The notes beneath the pieces are model-generated. The model saw only the letters and a program-made list of their open reading frames with translations, was not told the DNA's origin and made no database searches. From NCBI GenBank assembly GCA_009599575.1, contig VWND01000066.1, positions 372,001 to 436,000 of the forward strand: a stretch of DNA of 64,000 nucleotides. The letters run 5' to 3'. A program made the translations under genes and the position numbers. Origin of the DNA: Blumeriella jaapii. Lineage: Eukaryota; Ascomycota; Leotiomycetes; Helotiales; Drepanopezizaceae. Position 1 is the first letter of the stretch. Each line of letters begins with the position of its first letter. Positions 38,374 to 50,331 of this stretch are shown piece by piece.

Positions 38374-38954
38374 GGATCCTTCGTACCCATTTAAATCCCT
38401 AAAAGCCGACGTTTTTAACAAATTTATTTTTACGATCTTTTACGACGATAGCATTTATATATAAAACAATTGTCAAAGGGCATTTATTGACCGATGGAAG
38501 GACCATGCTAGAAAGTACTAAGGCTAGAAGTGTCACAGCTAGCTTAAGGATAATCAGAAGGGTGATGTGGATCAAAAGGTACGCATGTAAATTGAAAGAA
38601 AACACCGAGCTAGAATGCTCGGGATCGCGAACTTTATGTATAATAGTTGCGCTTATAGGTCACGTGATTTGGCGCGGGATCTAATACCCGAGGTGGTCCG
38701 TGCCCGAATCTTAATTTAATACCACCGGCAAAACACTATTAATAGTGGGCTGCCTTCCCACATTTATTCTGCGGGCACTCGAATAATATAGGGGAAAACA
38801 AATGTTTTATTGTATTTAAATGTTTTATTTCAAATAGCAAAAACGAAGATTTTGCATTGTAAACGCGTACAATTCACATTTTTCTATTATCTAAAAATTC
38901 CTATCATTTATATTCGTATTTTTTAAAATAACGTTTAATTATTTCGGCTTTTAC
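38374..38954. other. Spacer with possible LTR relic
   Basis: 581 bp between element A and a truncated A-type LTR. The part 38535-38640 (cacagctagcttaaggat...) resembles the loop of the palindromic modules at 53 kb, so an older relative may lie here. Otherwise unassigned and less AT-rich than the neighbours. Confidence 0.4.
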
Positions 38955-39146
38955 TGTGACGATCTAATCAGTCGGAGGGCTGGAAGATCAGTCAACTGGT
39001 CGCCGTGTTTATATGGTATGAAAAACGAGCCTTTGATTCTGTAACAAAAATATTTATTTAAAATTAATAATTACAAAAGGCAAAGATTGCTAAAAGGAAA
39101 AAGCCCTATATATATGAATAATTTCTATAATTAATAAAAAGACCTA
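38955..39146 (-). mobile_element. Truncated element A-type LTR
   Basis: 192 bp that align with the first 192 bp of the element A LTR, starting tgtgacgatctaatcagtcgg. It ends abruptly at a TA dinucleotide where a Tc1/mariner-like end begins. Confidence 0.85.
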
Positions 39147-39400
39147 CAGTAGGGTGCAAAAAGTCTCTGCACCCCCCCCTTGCAGCCAAGGTAGCCAAAA
39201 TAGTAGTAAAACAGCCAAGGCAGATTTTAATAAATTATAGTTTTTTTTATTAAAATTTTTAAATTCAATTGCAATACGTGTTTTCTATTCTGATTGTTTC
39301 TCAATTGTATTTATAACACGTACTCTTTTACATTCTTTATAATATAATATAATACAATGCTTCGAATTGAATTAATTTTTTAATAGCGAAAACGAATTAT
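39147..39400 (+). mobile_element. Tc1/mariner-like terminal repeat and truncated remnant
   Basis: Directly after TA comes cagtagggtgcaaaaagtct then ctgcacccccccc, the form of fungal Tc1/mariner (pogo/Fot-like) terminal repeats, which insert at TA. The motif contains its own inverted repeat ggtgca...tgcacc. The opposite end is not found in the window. Element B begins at 39401, and sequence after 52940 may continue the interrupted DNA. Confidence 0.55.
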
Positions 39401-39813
39401 TATAAGGATTGAAAGGCAGGGAGACACTAGTTCAGATAATAAAGCTCAGATAAGGTTGGGTTGATAGTCAGACTGATTTCTACCTTTTATATTATTAGTA
39501 AAAGGCGTGTATAAATACAAAAGGAGGGGTGGAGCCCTCGAAAAAAGTATTTCCCAGAAAATCAGGCGAATCTTATTTAGTATGCTTTTCCAGCCCTTAT
39601 TTCGATTTTTTTTTATTTTTTTTAATATAATTTTAATAACTGGTTTTTTAGCAATTACTTTTATAAAATGTTTTATCTAAATATTATTTCCAGCTTTTAT
39701 AATATTATCCGGCCTTTACGGCTTATCCGCAGAAAATGCTATTCGAAAGTTAATAAAAAGCAAAAAGTCTTGGCGGATCATTTGATTTATATACGTAATA
39801 TTAGTTTTTGATA
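39401..39813 (-). repeat. Element B LTR (left)
   Basis: Starts tataaggattgaaaggcagg and ends tttttgata. Matches 52523-52935 over its full length, with C/T and G/A differences. Confidence 0.9.
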
Positions 39814-41430
39814 TTTTTTTTTTTTTTAAGTTTTTGATTTTTAAAAGCGATTGATTTTTTTGTACGTATGCTTCCGTATATAACGTACGTTACGCTTTCG
39901 AAATAACGTGCGGTTTTTTCCGTTTTCGGTCGTGAATTATAGCTGTTTTTTTCGCTTTTGGTCGTGAATTATAGCTGTTTTGCTGTTTTGTTTTTTTTGT
40001 TTTCGGTAGCGTTCGTATTTTCGTTTAAAAAAACCTTTTTTTTTAAAATGGCCGCAATTTTTCTGTTTAATTTTTTTTTTTTTTATTTTTATTTTCTTAT
40101 CAGCTTTTTTTTATTTTAATTAATTGCTTTTCGCCGCGTTCGCCGCGAACTTTTAAAATGCTTTTGATTTTTATTTGCTTTCGATATGCCCGCCTGATTT
40201 TACGCGAAAGCATTACAACGGCCTTTTTGCTTTTTTGCGTTTTCGAACTTTATAACGTAAAATGCAACCGCTGCAAAGCTTCGCATATTTAATGCTTTTT
40301 TATAAATTTTTTAGATTTTTATTCGGATTCGCTTTTAATTAGCTATAAATTTCTATCGTACGCGCTATCGAAGCGCAAACTTTTTTCGCGGATTTTAACG
40401 ATTTTATAAATCGTTTCGATGCTGCTACAACCGCTGCCGCTTTTTTTTTTTTTGCTGCCGAAGCTAAAGTTTTTGCTAAGATTTTTATCGATTTTATTAT
40501 TTACGACGCTTATATAAATCGTTTAAAAAAAGATAACGCTTCGGTTTTTATAATAATCGGAGGTCGTACGAATCGCGCCGCGGCTCGGACTGCCGCTGCC
40601 GCTTTTGCCGGTTTGGCGGCTGCTGCTATTTTAAAAGCTTTGGCTGCGCCGGCCCTTTTATTTAACGACGCTAATATAAAACGTATTTTCCGACATTTCG
40701 AAAACGTCGCTCGGATTTATTCTGACTAATTAAATTAAATTTTAAATTTTTACGAAAATATCGTAATTGTAATTCAGAATTCGATTACGGCTATTATAAA
40801 AACTTCAATTAAAATAAATCGAATACTTTACGAATTCGTTTAATATTAATTTTTTTTAGCCTGCCGCTGCTTTTAAATCTGAAAAAAATAGCGATAAAAA
40901 AAAAAAAAAAAATAACGATAATAAAAATAAATTAGCTTAGCGAAAGTTTTAAAATTTTCTAAATGTTTTTTTTTTTTTCTTGCTTTTACGACGCGCATTC
41001 GTTATTGTTTCGTTATTATTATTTATCGTATTTTTCAAATATTTTTTTATAATTTTTTTTGCGTTCGTAAAATGATTTTTTAGCTTTTAAAAGTTTTCGC
41101 TTAATAAATAGCTTTTTTATCGTATTAAATAATATCGGTTTTTTTTTGTATTTTTGTAAGCTTGTATTAATTTGATTTTGTATTTTTCGGATTTTTAAAA
41201 TTTTATTATATTATTTTTCGATTCGGTATCGTTCCGACCCTATTAAAATTCTAATAAAAAAACGTGAAAAATATCGTAAATACGATATTAAAAAAAAAGC
41301 TCGAATTAATAAGCTTGGCCGTGCTCGTATATAATTCGCTTAATTTTAAAAAACCTTAAATATTTATTTGAAAACTTTCGAAAAAATCGCAGTTATCGAA
41401 GGTTTTTGATCGATAATAATACTTTATCGC
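39814..41430. other. Element B 3' internal region of unknown content
   Basis: 1.6 kb between the integrase end and the LTR. A 30-bp tandem duplication (tcggtcgtgaattatagctg) occurs at about 39945-39990, with many poly-T runs. A plus-strand Ala-rich open frame lies at 40349-40729 (listed separately). Confidence 0.45.
40349..40729 (+). other. Stop-free Ala-rich frame antisense to element B
   Basis: 126 codons without a stop, ending in TAA, in DNA where other frames have frequent stops. It includes FADFNDFINRFDAATTAAA, then KVFAKIFIDFIIYDAYINRL, GGRTNRAAARTAAAAFAGLA and KRIFRHFENVARIYSD. There is no ATG. It may be a decayed accessory ORF of the element, or may reflect retention of GC-containing codons. 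No family recognised. Confidence 0.35.
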
Positions 41431-42890
41431 TTATTTAAAATCTAGTTTCTTTATATTTAGCGTCGTAAAACCTTTTGTAATTCGCGTTGGCTTTTTTAAA
41501 CTTTTTATTAAATATTTCTTTTTTTTTTGCAATATTTTAATTCGTTTTTCCGTTAACGATATCCTTTTTTTTACAACGTCGCTTTCGACGTTGCTGCCAA
41601 GTTTTAAATAAAAGTCGTATAGCATACAAAAGAAAATAAACCCGTAAAAGCGTATATCGAGTTATTATACGTAAATTCGGCTAAAATAAGTTTCGTAGCC
41701 TAATCGTTTTATCGATAATCGCAGTACGTACGAAAATAAAATTTTAAAACTTAATTTTAACGTTTCGTTTGGCCATTTGTTTAAAAATAAAAAGCGATGC
41801 TTAATCGACGTCGTATTTGTAAATAAAATATTATTAAAAACCAGAATTTATTAATAAAAACTGATTTTTTATTTGTAATAATCCTTTTAAAACAGCCAAA
41901 ATTTTTATAAACGTATTATATAAATATTTTAGCCAAATCTAAAGCTGAAATCGTTTTTTATATCGGTATATATTTCGATAGCTTCGTATATCGGTTTATT
42001 ATAACGAATATCGAATCGTAAATACGATTTCGTTTTTTATTAAAAAGTAAATTCGTAATAAAATTTATAATTATTTTTTCTTAAAATTTCGTAAAAATCG
42101 AAAAAAAAATTAATTCGTTATAAAATCGGTGTTTTTTAAATTTGCTTTTTTAGCATTTTTCATATGTATTAACGTAACGCTTTACGTCGCTTCGTAAATC
42201 AGGCCAGAAATACTTTTTTTCGACCAGTTTTAGCGTTTGCCGAAAGTTTTAATAGCCGGCGGTCGGATCGTCGTAATTAATTTTTAATATTTCGTTTTTA
42301 ATAGCGTTTTTATTCGGAATATACGCACGTCTTTTGTAACGTAGTAATTTATTTTAGCTTATACGCCAATATTTTTCGGATCCGGCTCGATTGTTTTACG
42401 AAGCCGATTCGTACGTTTTTTATAATACAAAAAAATCAGATTTTTGCAATTTAAAAATAGTTTTGTAAATCGGTTTTGTTAGCTTGTTATTAGCCGTTTC
42501 GGATTATAGTAATATAACGGCTACGCTTCGTAATATATATTATTTATAATTAATAATATTAATAAAAAACAATTCGACGAAAAAGCTTTTTATTTGACTT
42601 TTTTCCGCTTATTTTTTACTTTTTAATTTCGTTAACAAAAGCTTCGAATATTTATCGGCGCGAAATAATTTATACTTCGATTTTAAACGTATTTTTATTG
42701 CGAAAAACATTTTAAAATTTTTTAAATAAGCTAATTTCAGCTTACGATATAGCGTAAGCAGCTGTTCGTTATTTTTTTTTAAATTTTTTTTTAAATCTGG
42801 CCGGCGGAAAAAATCATTCGCCGGATTAAAAACTTTTGTTTTATATTCGATTGCAAAATCGTATTCAATTAGCTCGTCGGCCTATTTCGC
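41431..42890 (-). pseudogene. Element B integrase remnants
   Basis: Minus-strand text around 42130-42300 reads HDDPTAGY..FRQTLKLVEK then KYFWPDLRSDVKRYVNTYEK, the zinc-binding HHCC domain of gypsy integrase. 41431-41625 may be the integrase C-terminal part. Interrupted at its right by element C. Confidence 0.72.
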
Positions 42891-42894
42891 TTAG

Positions 42895-43067
42895 TGTGAG
42901 GGGATGAGACGTCAGTTCGTTGGTCACGTGGTCCGAAGGTCACGTTGTTATCACGTGACATCGAAGCCCGCACACATTGTATCTTAGACTTCGCGACACT
43001 TCTGAATTTAAAACCTCGTAGTTAATGCAAATTATCTACGAACCTTCTGCTCGTTCGCCCCTTTATA
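42895..43067 (+). repeat. Element C LTR (left)
   Basis: Starts tgtgaggggatgagacgtca and ends cgcccctttata. It is less mutated at its left end than the right copy. Confidence 0.9.
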
Positions 43068-44586
43068 TATTAACTACCAAACTCTTTTAACACCTTTATT
43101 TCAGCCCTCGAGCTGAAAAGGCCTGCCAATTCTGTTCTGCTTTTGCGTATATAAAAAATCAATTTTATCGCGACACAATTTTACGACCCTTACGACCTTT
43201 CACACGACCTTTACGACCTTTTATACGAAACTACGAAACAACAACCTTTTCTGACACAAAACTTATATTTAAAAAACCTTGTTTTGCTTCTGCTTATATT
43301 CCGGAACAAAACACATTTTACGCTTTTTTTTTAACGGGCATTAATACCGAAAATATCGGAACTTTCCAAATTGTCGGAACCTTTTAATTGTTTTATTTTA
43401 AAACATTTTAAATACCCCGATCAAATCGTCGCCGCCCTGATCGCTAATACGAAAGCTTGCTTTTAAAAAATCTTTGATATTCGCTTACGCGGTAAAGCAG
43501 AACGATATAATAATATTACTTAAGGCCAAACTAAATAATTTCGCTTAAAAGCTGAATATTCAAACGATATAATACTAAAAAAAAAAGGCTTTTTAAAAAA
43601 AAATAATTTAAAATCGCGAAGCCGATTTTGCCAATTTCCGAAAACAAGCTTTTATTAATTAAAATATATCGAATATTTTAAACGCAAAAAAAAAAACACT
43701 TATTTTTTCCGATTCCGATAAATTCATAAGTTCGGATAGCACCGGCAACGTTACGAAGCATTTTACTATTTTCTTTTAAAATATAATTTTAAAATTTCGT
43801 TTTAATCAAAATTAATATACGACCGAACAGAATCGTATAAATTACTTTTTTTTCCGCTTTTCCGATACAGCCAAAAGCGCTTTACAAAAAAGTTTACGTA
43901 CAGACGGCATTTTTTTTTATTTAATTATTGCAAAAATAATTTAAATTTTTTAATAATCGTTCGGTGTTTTTAACCAACAGGCAGATGCATTTAAAAGAAT
44001 TTTATTTTTTAAATAAAGCAATCAATTTCTGTCCATTTTTTTTTTTATTTAACTAAAAGTTAAAAATCATATTAAATTTAATAACGAAGCCGTTATCGTT
44101 ATTTTACGTAAAGCTTTTTATTTTAATATAATTACCCGCTTGTTTTATATTAATCTTTTCGATTTGAAAACCGATTTTATTAATTTTTGCGTTTAAATAC
44201 GCGAAATCGATATCGTTTTTCGATAATTAAATTTTAATTATTACAAAACCGAAAGCCGTAATACGAAAATCACTTTTTTTGCTTTTATATTTAAAACTGC
44301 TATTACGACTATTATTCAGGGCGACCTTATAAATCTTAGCGCTACTTAAACCAAAGTAATTATATAAACCGTAGCCGATATAGCCAAAAACAAACGCTTA
44401 ATAAATAATGCCGAAAAGTTAGCGCGCCGAATTTATTTTTTTTGCTAATAACTTTTGCTTATAATATGCCAGCGATAAACACCGCGCTATTAATTGCTTC
44501 GATTTCTTTTAAATTAAAAAAGCTAAAGCCGAAATAAAAAAGTCGGGAAACTGATTATTTTTAATAATTGTTATTATTAAAAACTT

Positions 44587-44835
44587 TTGAAAAATAAATT
44601 AGAATTATTTGCTTTAAACGGCGTTCCGGAATTATATTTAATATTGCTTTATATTATAACTACTAATGGTATATATATTAAAATCTATTTTTTAAACGAT
44701 TCCGGAGCTATCGATAATTTTATTAATTATTTTTTCGTGCAATACTACGAATTAACTTTTGTTTTATTTATTAACCCACGTAAATTTACCGTGGTTAACG
44801 AACGCTTTTCCATTTACGGCGATATTACTTATTAA
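44587..44835 (+). pseudogene. Element C retropepsin remnant
   Basis: Contains IYFLNDSGAIDNFINYFF, a DSGA..NFI retropepsin active-site motif. Flanked by stops. Confidence 0.65.
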
Positions 44836-45589
44836 GTTTTTTTTTAAATTAATACCGCCGGCCATACCGAACTAATTACAGCTTTTATTATAATATTAAA
44901 AAAATACGATTTTATTTTAAAAAAGCTTTGGCTTCGGATATACAACTTTTATATTAATTAAACTACGAACACTTTTTGTTTCAATTCAGATTTTTGCCGT
45001 ACGAATTACTTATCTTAACGCATTTATTAATTGGCCGTTTTAAGCCTAGTCTAGAAACGCTATTTTTATAAAACTATCGTTTTACTAATTATATTTCGTC
45101 GTACAAAAGCAGTTATATTTATTATTTTGGCTTTTTAACCAAAAGTCGAGGTATTTTCAGCTTTTTTGTACGAAATTAATTAACAATTATACAAACTAAG
45201 CGCTTTAACCGACGAATTTCCTTTTATTATATTATTTAAAATCGATTAATTACAAAAAAATGAGCTTTTTCAAATTGCACGATAATAATTTTCAGCCGAA
45301 TTTTACCTCGCTGAAGTTTTATTGAAAAATATCCGTTTGGCTTTTTAAACCAAACCGCTAATCGATTTTCGAATAAAACTTCTTTTTTATTATTATTATT
45401 ATTTAGCCGCTTTTAATTCTATCGAAGCTGATAAACTTGCATTTTATAAAAAAAGCGTTGATTATACGATAAAACTTCGACTTGAAGCAGTATTTTTATA
45501 CGGCCTTTTGTATAATATATTAATCGACGAACTTTAAGTTTTACGCAAATTTCTTAAAAAAAACCTCGAAAAAGACTGGATTCGAGCGA

Positions 45590-46730
45590 ATTTTTTCTTC
45601 GCAGCCTTTCCAGTTTTATTCGCGAAAAAACCAAAAGGAAAACTACGATTTTGCGTCGATTACAAAGCTTTTAACGCTATTATAATTAAAAACCGATACT
45701 TTTTACTATTGGTTTAAAAAACGCTTTTACGATTAAACAAAGCCAAATTTTATATTAAATTCGACGTTTTCGCCGCTTTTAATAAAATTCGAATAAAAAA
45801 AGGTTATAAATAATTTATTGTATTTAATACGAAATATGGTTTGTTCGAATTTTTAGTTATGCTTTTCGAATTATGCAACGCTTTCGCCACGTTTCAATTT
45901 CGTATAAACGATATTCTACGATTTTACTTAGATATTTTTTGTATAGCTTATATAAACGATATTTTAGTTTATTTAAACGATTTTTAAAAATATAAAAAAC
46001 ACGTTAACTTTGTTTTTTAAGCTTTTTCTGACGCGAGCCTGCAACTAGATATAAAAAAATGCGAATTCGAAATTTAAAAAGTCGTTTACTTTGAAATAAT
46101 TATTTTTATTACTAAAATTAAAATAAACTTTAAAAAGCTCGAAGCGATTACAGGCTGAAATCTTTTTTTTTTTAACGTTAAAAACGTATAAGCGTTTTTA
46201 GATTTTGCGAATTTTTTATCGACAATTTATTAAGGATTTTTTTAAAATCGTTATTCTTTTGGTAAATTTAACGAAAAAAAATACTAAATAAAACTTTAAC
46301 GACGATTATATAAAAGCTTTCGAGTTTTTTAAATCAGCTTTTACGATTGCATTTACGTTGTTCTATTTCAATTTTGATAAAAAGATATTCGTTAAAACTG
46401 ACGCTTTTAATTACGTTTTTTCAGAAATTTTTTCTTAAAAAAACGATGCAAAAGTATTTTATCCAGTCGCTTTTATATCGAAAAAATTCGATTTTGCCGA
46501 ATGCAATTACGAAATTTATAATAAAAATTTTTTTGCTATTATACGTTGTTTCGAAAATTGGCGAGCCGAATTACAAAAAGCTGCCTATTTAATTCGAATA
46601 CTTATAAACCACCGAAACTTAAAATATTTCATAACGATTAAGCAATTCAACAGGCGTTAAATACGCTAAAGCGAGTTTTTAGCTGATTTTGATTTTGTAA
46701 TTATATTCAGACCTGGAAAACAAAATAGCA
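45590..46730 (+). pseudogene. Element C reverse transcriptase and RNase H remnants
   Basis: Plus-strand pieces: [58 protein letters not shown] and [11 protein letters not shown] (catalytic YxDD read as YIND). An RNase H segment follows near 46330-46680. Many stops. Confidence 0.88.
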
Positions 46731-47069
46731 AATCTGACTTTTTAATCCGACGTTTTCAAAACTTTTCTCAGGATTTTTCAGACGAAAAAATTCAGTTTTA
46801 AAATCAAATCCTTTTTAAAAAATACTATCTAACCGAAGTTTTGACCGTTTTTTCGGCTTTGCTAAAATAATCCGAAGCAAACGACGAAAAGCTTTTACGA
46901 TTTTTAAATAAATATTATTTTATTAACAAGTTATAAATCGCTACTAAAAAAAAAATGCTTAAACCAAAAAGTATTCCGAAATCCAAAACGTTATAATTCT
47001 TTGAATGCGTTATACGTAATAATAAGTTGTATTTCCGAAATCGATTTTACGTTTTCGATATACCGAATT

Positions 47070-48600
47070 TAAACGTTCCTATTCGTACTTGGCTTTTGCA
47101 AATGGCTTATAATTTAGTAAAAACAGGCCATTCTGGCAAAAACAAGCTTTACGAAATTATTAATAAAAATTATTATTAGTTATTAGTTTCCGAAGATTGC
47201 AAAAGATTTATTCGTAATTGCAACGGCTGCTTTCGTAATACAAGCATTAATCAACGCTATTAAAAACTTTTTAAACTTTTACTTATTTTTTTACGCCGTT
47301 AAAATTATATATCGGTCGATTTTATAAGCCTTTTTCCAGTAAAAAAGCATAAGAATCGAAACAACCTGATTATAATAATAATTTATCGCTTTATCAAAAA
47401 ACGATATTATACAGCCTGTTATACAATTATAAAAGCGATAGATTTAGCTAAATTATTTTGCAAAAATATTTAGCGTTTATATGATTTCTCAGATTTTATA
47501 ATTTCAAATCGAAATTTCCTATTTGTTTTACAATTCTGAAAAGCTATTAATCACCGTTTCGGAACTAATATTACGCTATCCACCAGCTTTTATTTCGAAA
47601 TAAACGGCTAAACCGAGAACGCGAACGCTTATTTATTTTTTTACTTAAAACAATTCGTCGAATACGCTTAAAGAAATTAGAAAGACTGGCTTTTTCTAGC
47701 TGAATTCGCAGCGAATAACGCTATAAACGCTTCCACCGGAATTTCCCTTTTTTACGCTAATAAAAGCTTTTATTTCCGAATAAGCTTTTTTTTATTTAAG
47801 TTTATTTTAAGTTTTATTTTACGCACTTTGCGAATAGCAAATACAAAAAAAAACGATTTCGCCGATAAAATAAAAAAATTAAAATTATTTTTACGTACAA
47901 ATCTGATTTTAGCGTTGGCTGACCAGGAATACTATTTTAATTAATAACGCTAACCAGCTTTTGCTTATAAAATAAAAAATAATATATTTTTTAACAGACG
48001 TAATATAATTTTCACTAAATCAATTAAAACTAAATAACAAATTCTACGGTTTTTATAAGATCGCCGAAGTTCTAGGCTTTTACAATTATAAGCTGAAATT
48101 ATTTTTCGAACAAAAACTATTACATTCTGTTTTCTATACCAATCTGCTTAAATCTGTTTACAACGACCCTTTTTTAAGGCAGAAAAACCTTTTCTTCCCA
48201 TTTGTTTTTATCGACGCAAACGAAAGCTTGCTATAGGCTATAAATATTATTTTCGATTTTAAACGAAATCTTAACTTTTTTTATTTAATATAATAACGTG
48301 GTTACAACGCCGAAAACTAATTTTAGAAACTATTAAAAAACGTTGTTAACGCATACAATTTTATAATTGAATTCGTTACACGTTTTTTTTAAAAATTTTA
48401 CTCGACTAAAGCAGAATTGGCTAAAGCCAGAATTGCTAATAAAAAACGTGCCAAAACGATAAATAACGAGAACGAGCTTTTACTATTAAAAAAAAGTTTT
48501 TACAACCGTTATCAAACACAAAAAAACTATTATTAATTTTTTTTTTATTATAAGAAAATCAGTTGTTTTGCTTTCGAAACTAGAAAAGCCTGCCTTTTTT
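47070..48600 (+). pseudogene. Element C integrase and C-terminal remnants
   Basis: Plus strand reads TGHSGKNKLYEIINKNYY, CKRFIRNCNGCFRNT, then STSFYFEINGQTENANAYLF, WLFLAEFAANNAINASTGIS and LFYANKSFYF, all gypsy integrase blocks. The distal part up to 48.6 kb is poorly readable. Confidence 0.85.
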
Positions 48601-48729
48601 ACCATTTTTTTTATTATTTCAGCTGAATTTCGCATTCGTTTACAAAAACGCTTCGCGAACGAAGCTCGATTTATAGAAATAAATTCCGACGACGAAAAAA
48701 TTAAGTAAAAAATAGGAAAAAGAATTATA

Positions 48730-48902
48730 TATAAAAAGATGAAACGTCAGTTCGTTGATTACGTGGTCCGAAGATTACGTTGTTATCACGTGATATCGGA
48801 GCCCGTATACATTGTATCTTAGACTTCGCGACACTTCTGAACTTAGAACTTCGTAGTCAATGCAAATCACTTACGAACCTTCTGCTCGTTCGCCCCCTTA
48901 CA
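48730..48902 (+). repeat. Element C LTR (right)
   Basis: Aligns over 173 bp with the left copy. The start is mutated to tataaaaagatgaaacgtca and the end reads cgcccccttaca. Confidence 0.9.
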
Positions 48903-49036
48903 TTTAGCGTCCGTTTAAACGTTTTTTCGTAAAAAAGTATTTTAAATTATAATAATTTGTACGCATAATAATAACGTCGAAAACGCTACGTAAATATTAA
49001 TTTTATTATTTAAAAACGTAAATTATAATTATTAGC

Positions 49037-50100
49037 TCAGCGTCGTAAATCTCGTATTTTTGTTTTATAGAAAAAAGCTTTTTCGAATAATATACGATAG
49101 GATGCCAACGTGCCTCCGCATTTTTTCCGAATAATTAAAATAATATTTCGCTTATAGCGAATTTTAAAACGTTTGTTTCGATTTGGATTTTTAATCGAAA
49201 ATCGAAATAACGTAAAATCGATGCTCGGCAAAACTTTTTTTTTAAAAGTAAAAAAGCGATTTTCGCTTCGAATAAAAAACGAAAAAGGCCCGATATTTTT
49301 TTTCGTTGTATTTTTTTTAAAAAATCTGTAATAAATCGGCAAAGCTTAGCGTAGTTTTTAATAAAACGTTTGTAAAAATTAGTAAAACCTAAAAATATTT
49401 AAATATTTCGCTACGTAATAAAAAAAGGCCATTTCCGAATATTATTTATTTTTCTTAAGTTTATTTTAATTTTCGTAAAAGTAACGACGAAGTTTAGGAA
49501 TTCAATCGTATTCGTATCGAAAGCATATTTTTTCAGATTTTCGTAAAGTTTGTTAATACAAAATTTTTCGAAAACTTTTTTTACTGCGTTTATATAATCG
49601 TCGGAGTTTTCGGAAAATATTAAAATATCGTCGAAATAAATTATATACGTAATATTTATTAAACCGACTAAAACTTGATTAATATACGCTTGGAAAATTG
49701 CTAATACGTTCGAAAGGCCGAAAAGTAATACGCAGTATTCGAAATATCCGTAACGAATGCGAAACGCAGTTTTTTTTTTATTTTTTTTTTATTCGAAAGC
49801 GATAATACGCTTAAATAAGGTTTAGTTTAATAAATATTTTAGCTTTTTTTAAACGATCTAAAGTTTCGCTTATAAAAAGTAAAAAAATTCGATTTTTAAT
49901 CGTAATTGCGTTTAGATTTTTATAATCGACGCATAATCGTAAACTTCCGTTTTTTTTCGGTATAAATATTACCGATGCGCCGGCAAAATTAATAAATTTT
50001 TTTATTTAGCTTTTTTTTAAATTCGAATCGAAATATTCGCGTAATTCGATAAATTCAGATTCCGACAAAAAGTAAATTGGTTTTTAAAAAAAATTCTTTT
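49037..50100 (-). pseudogene. Element B reverse transcriptase and RNase H remnants
   Basis: Minus-strand blocks: [20 protein letters not shown] then [36 protein letters not shown], and YFDDILIFSENSDDYI with the catalytic aspartate pair intact. The RNase H-proximal part YYRFFKKNTTKKNIGPFSFF lies in 49037-49342. Frame broken by several stops. Confidence 0.87.
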
Positions 50101-50151
50101 TTTCCGCGAAGTTTATTCGATACTCCATAAAATAATAAAAAATTAAAATAA

Positions 50152-50326
50152 TGTCAGGGGTGGTGAACGAGCAGAAGGTTCGTGGATGAATTGCATTGAC
50201 TACGGGGTTCTAAGTTTAGAGGTGTCGTGAAGTCTAAGATACAGTGTGTGCGGGCTCCGATGTCACGTGACAACAACGTGACCTTCGGACCACGTGACCA
50301 ACGAACTGACGTCTCATCCCCTCACA
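50152..50326 (-). mobile_element. Solo element C-type LTR with perfect target duplication
   Basis: 175 bp, inverted relative to the element C LTRs: reads tgtcaggggtggtgaacgag and ends catcccctcaca. It is flanked by aataa on both sides (50147-50151 and 50327-50331), so it is a complete insertion reduced to one LTR by recombination. It is much less RIP-mutated than the LTRs of element C, so it is probably younger. Confidence 0.9.
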
Positions 50327-50331
50327 AATAA

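Larger units (their letters stand above)
42895..48902 (+). mobile_element. Element C: Ty3/gypsy retrotransposon nested in element B
   Basis: Two 173-bp LTRs (42895-43067 and 48730-48902) enclose 6,008 bp. Flanks are cttag (42890-42894) and tttag (48903-48907), one C-to-T difference, as expected for a target duplication later hit by RIP. Plus-strand order is protease, reverse transcriptase, RNase H, integrase. Element B pol text resumes on both sides. Confidence 0.92.
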
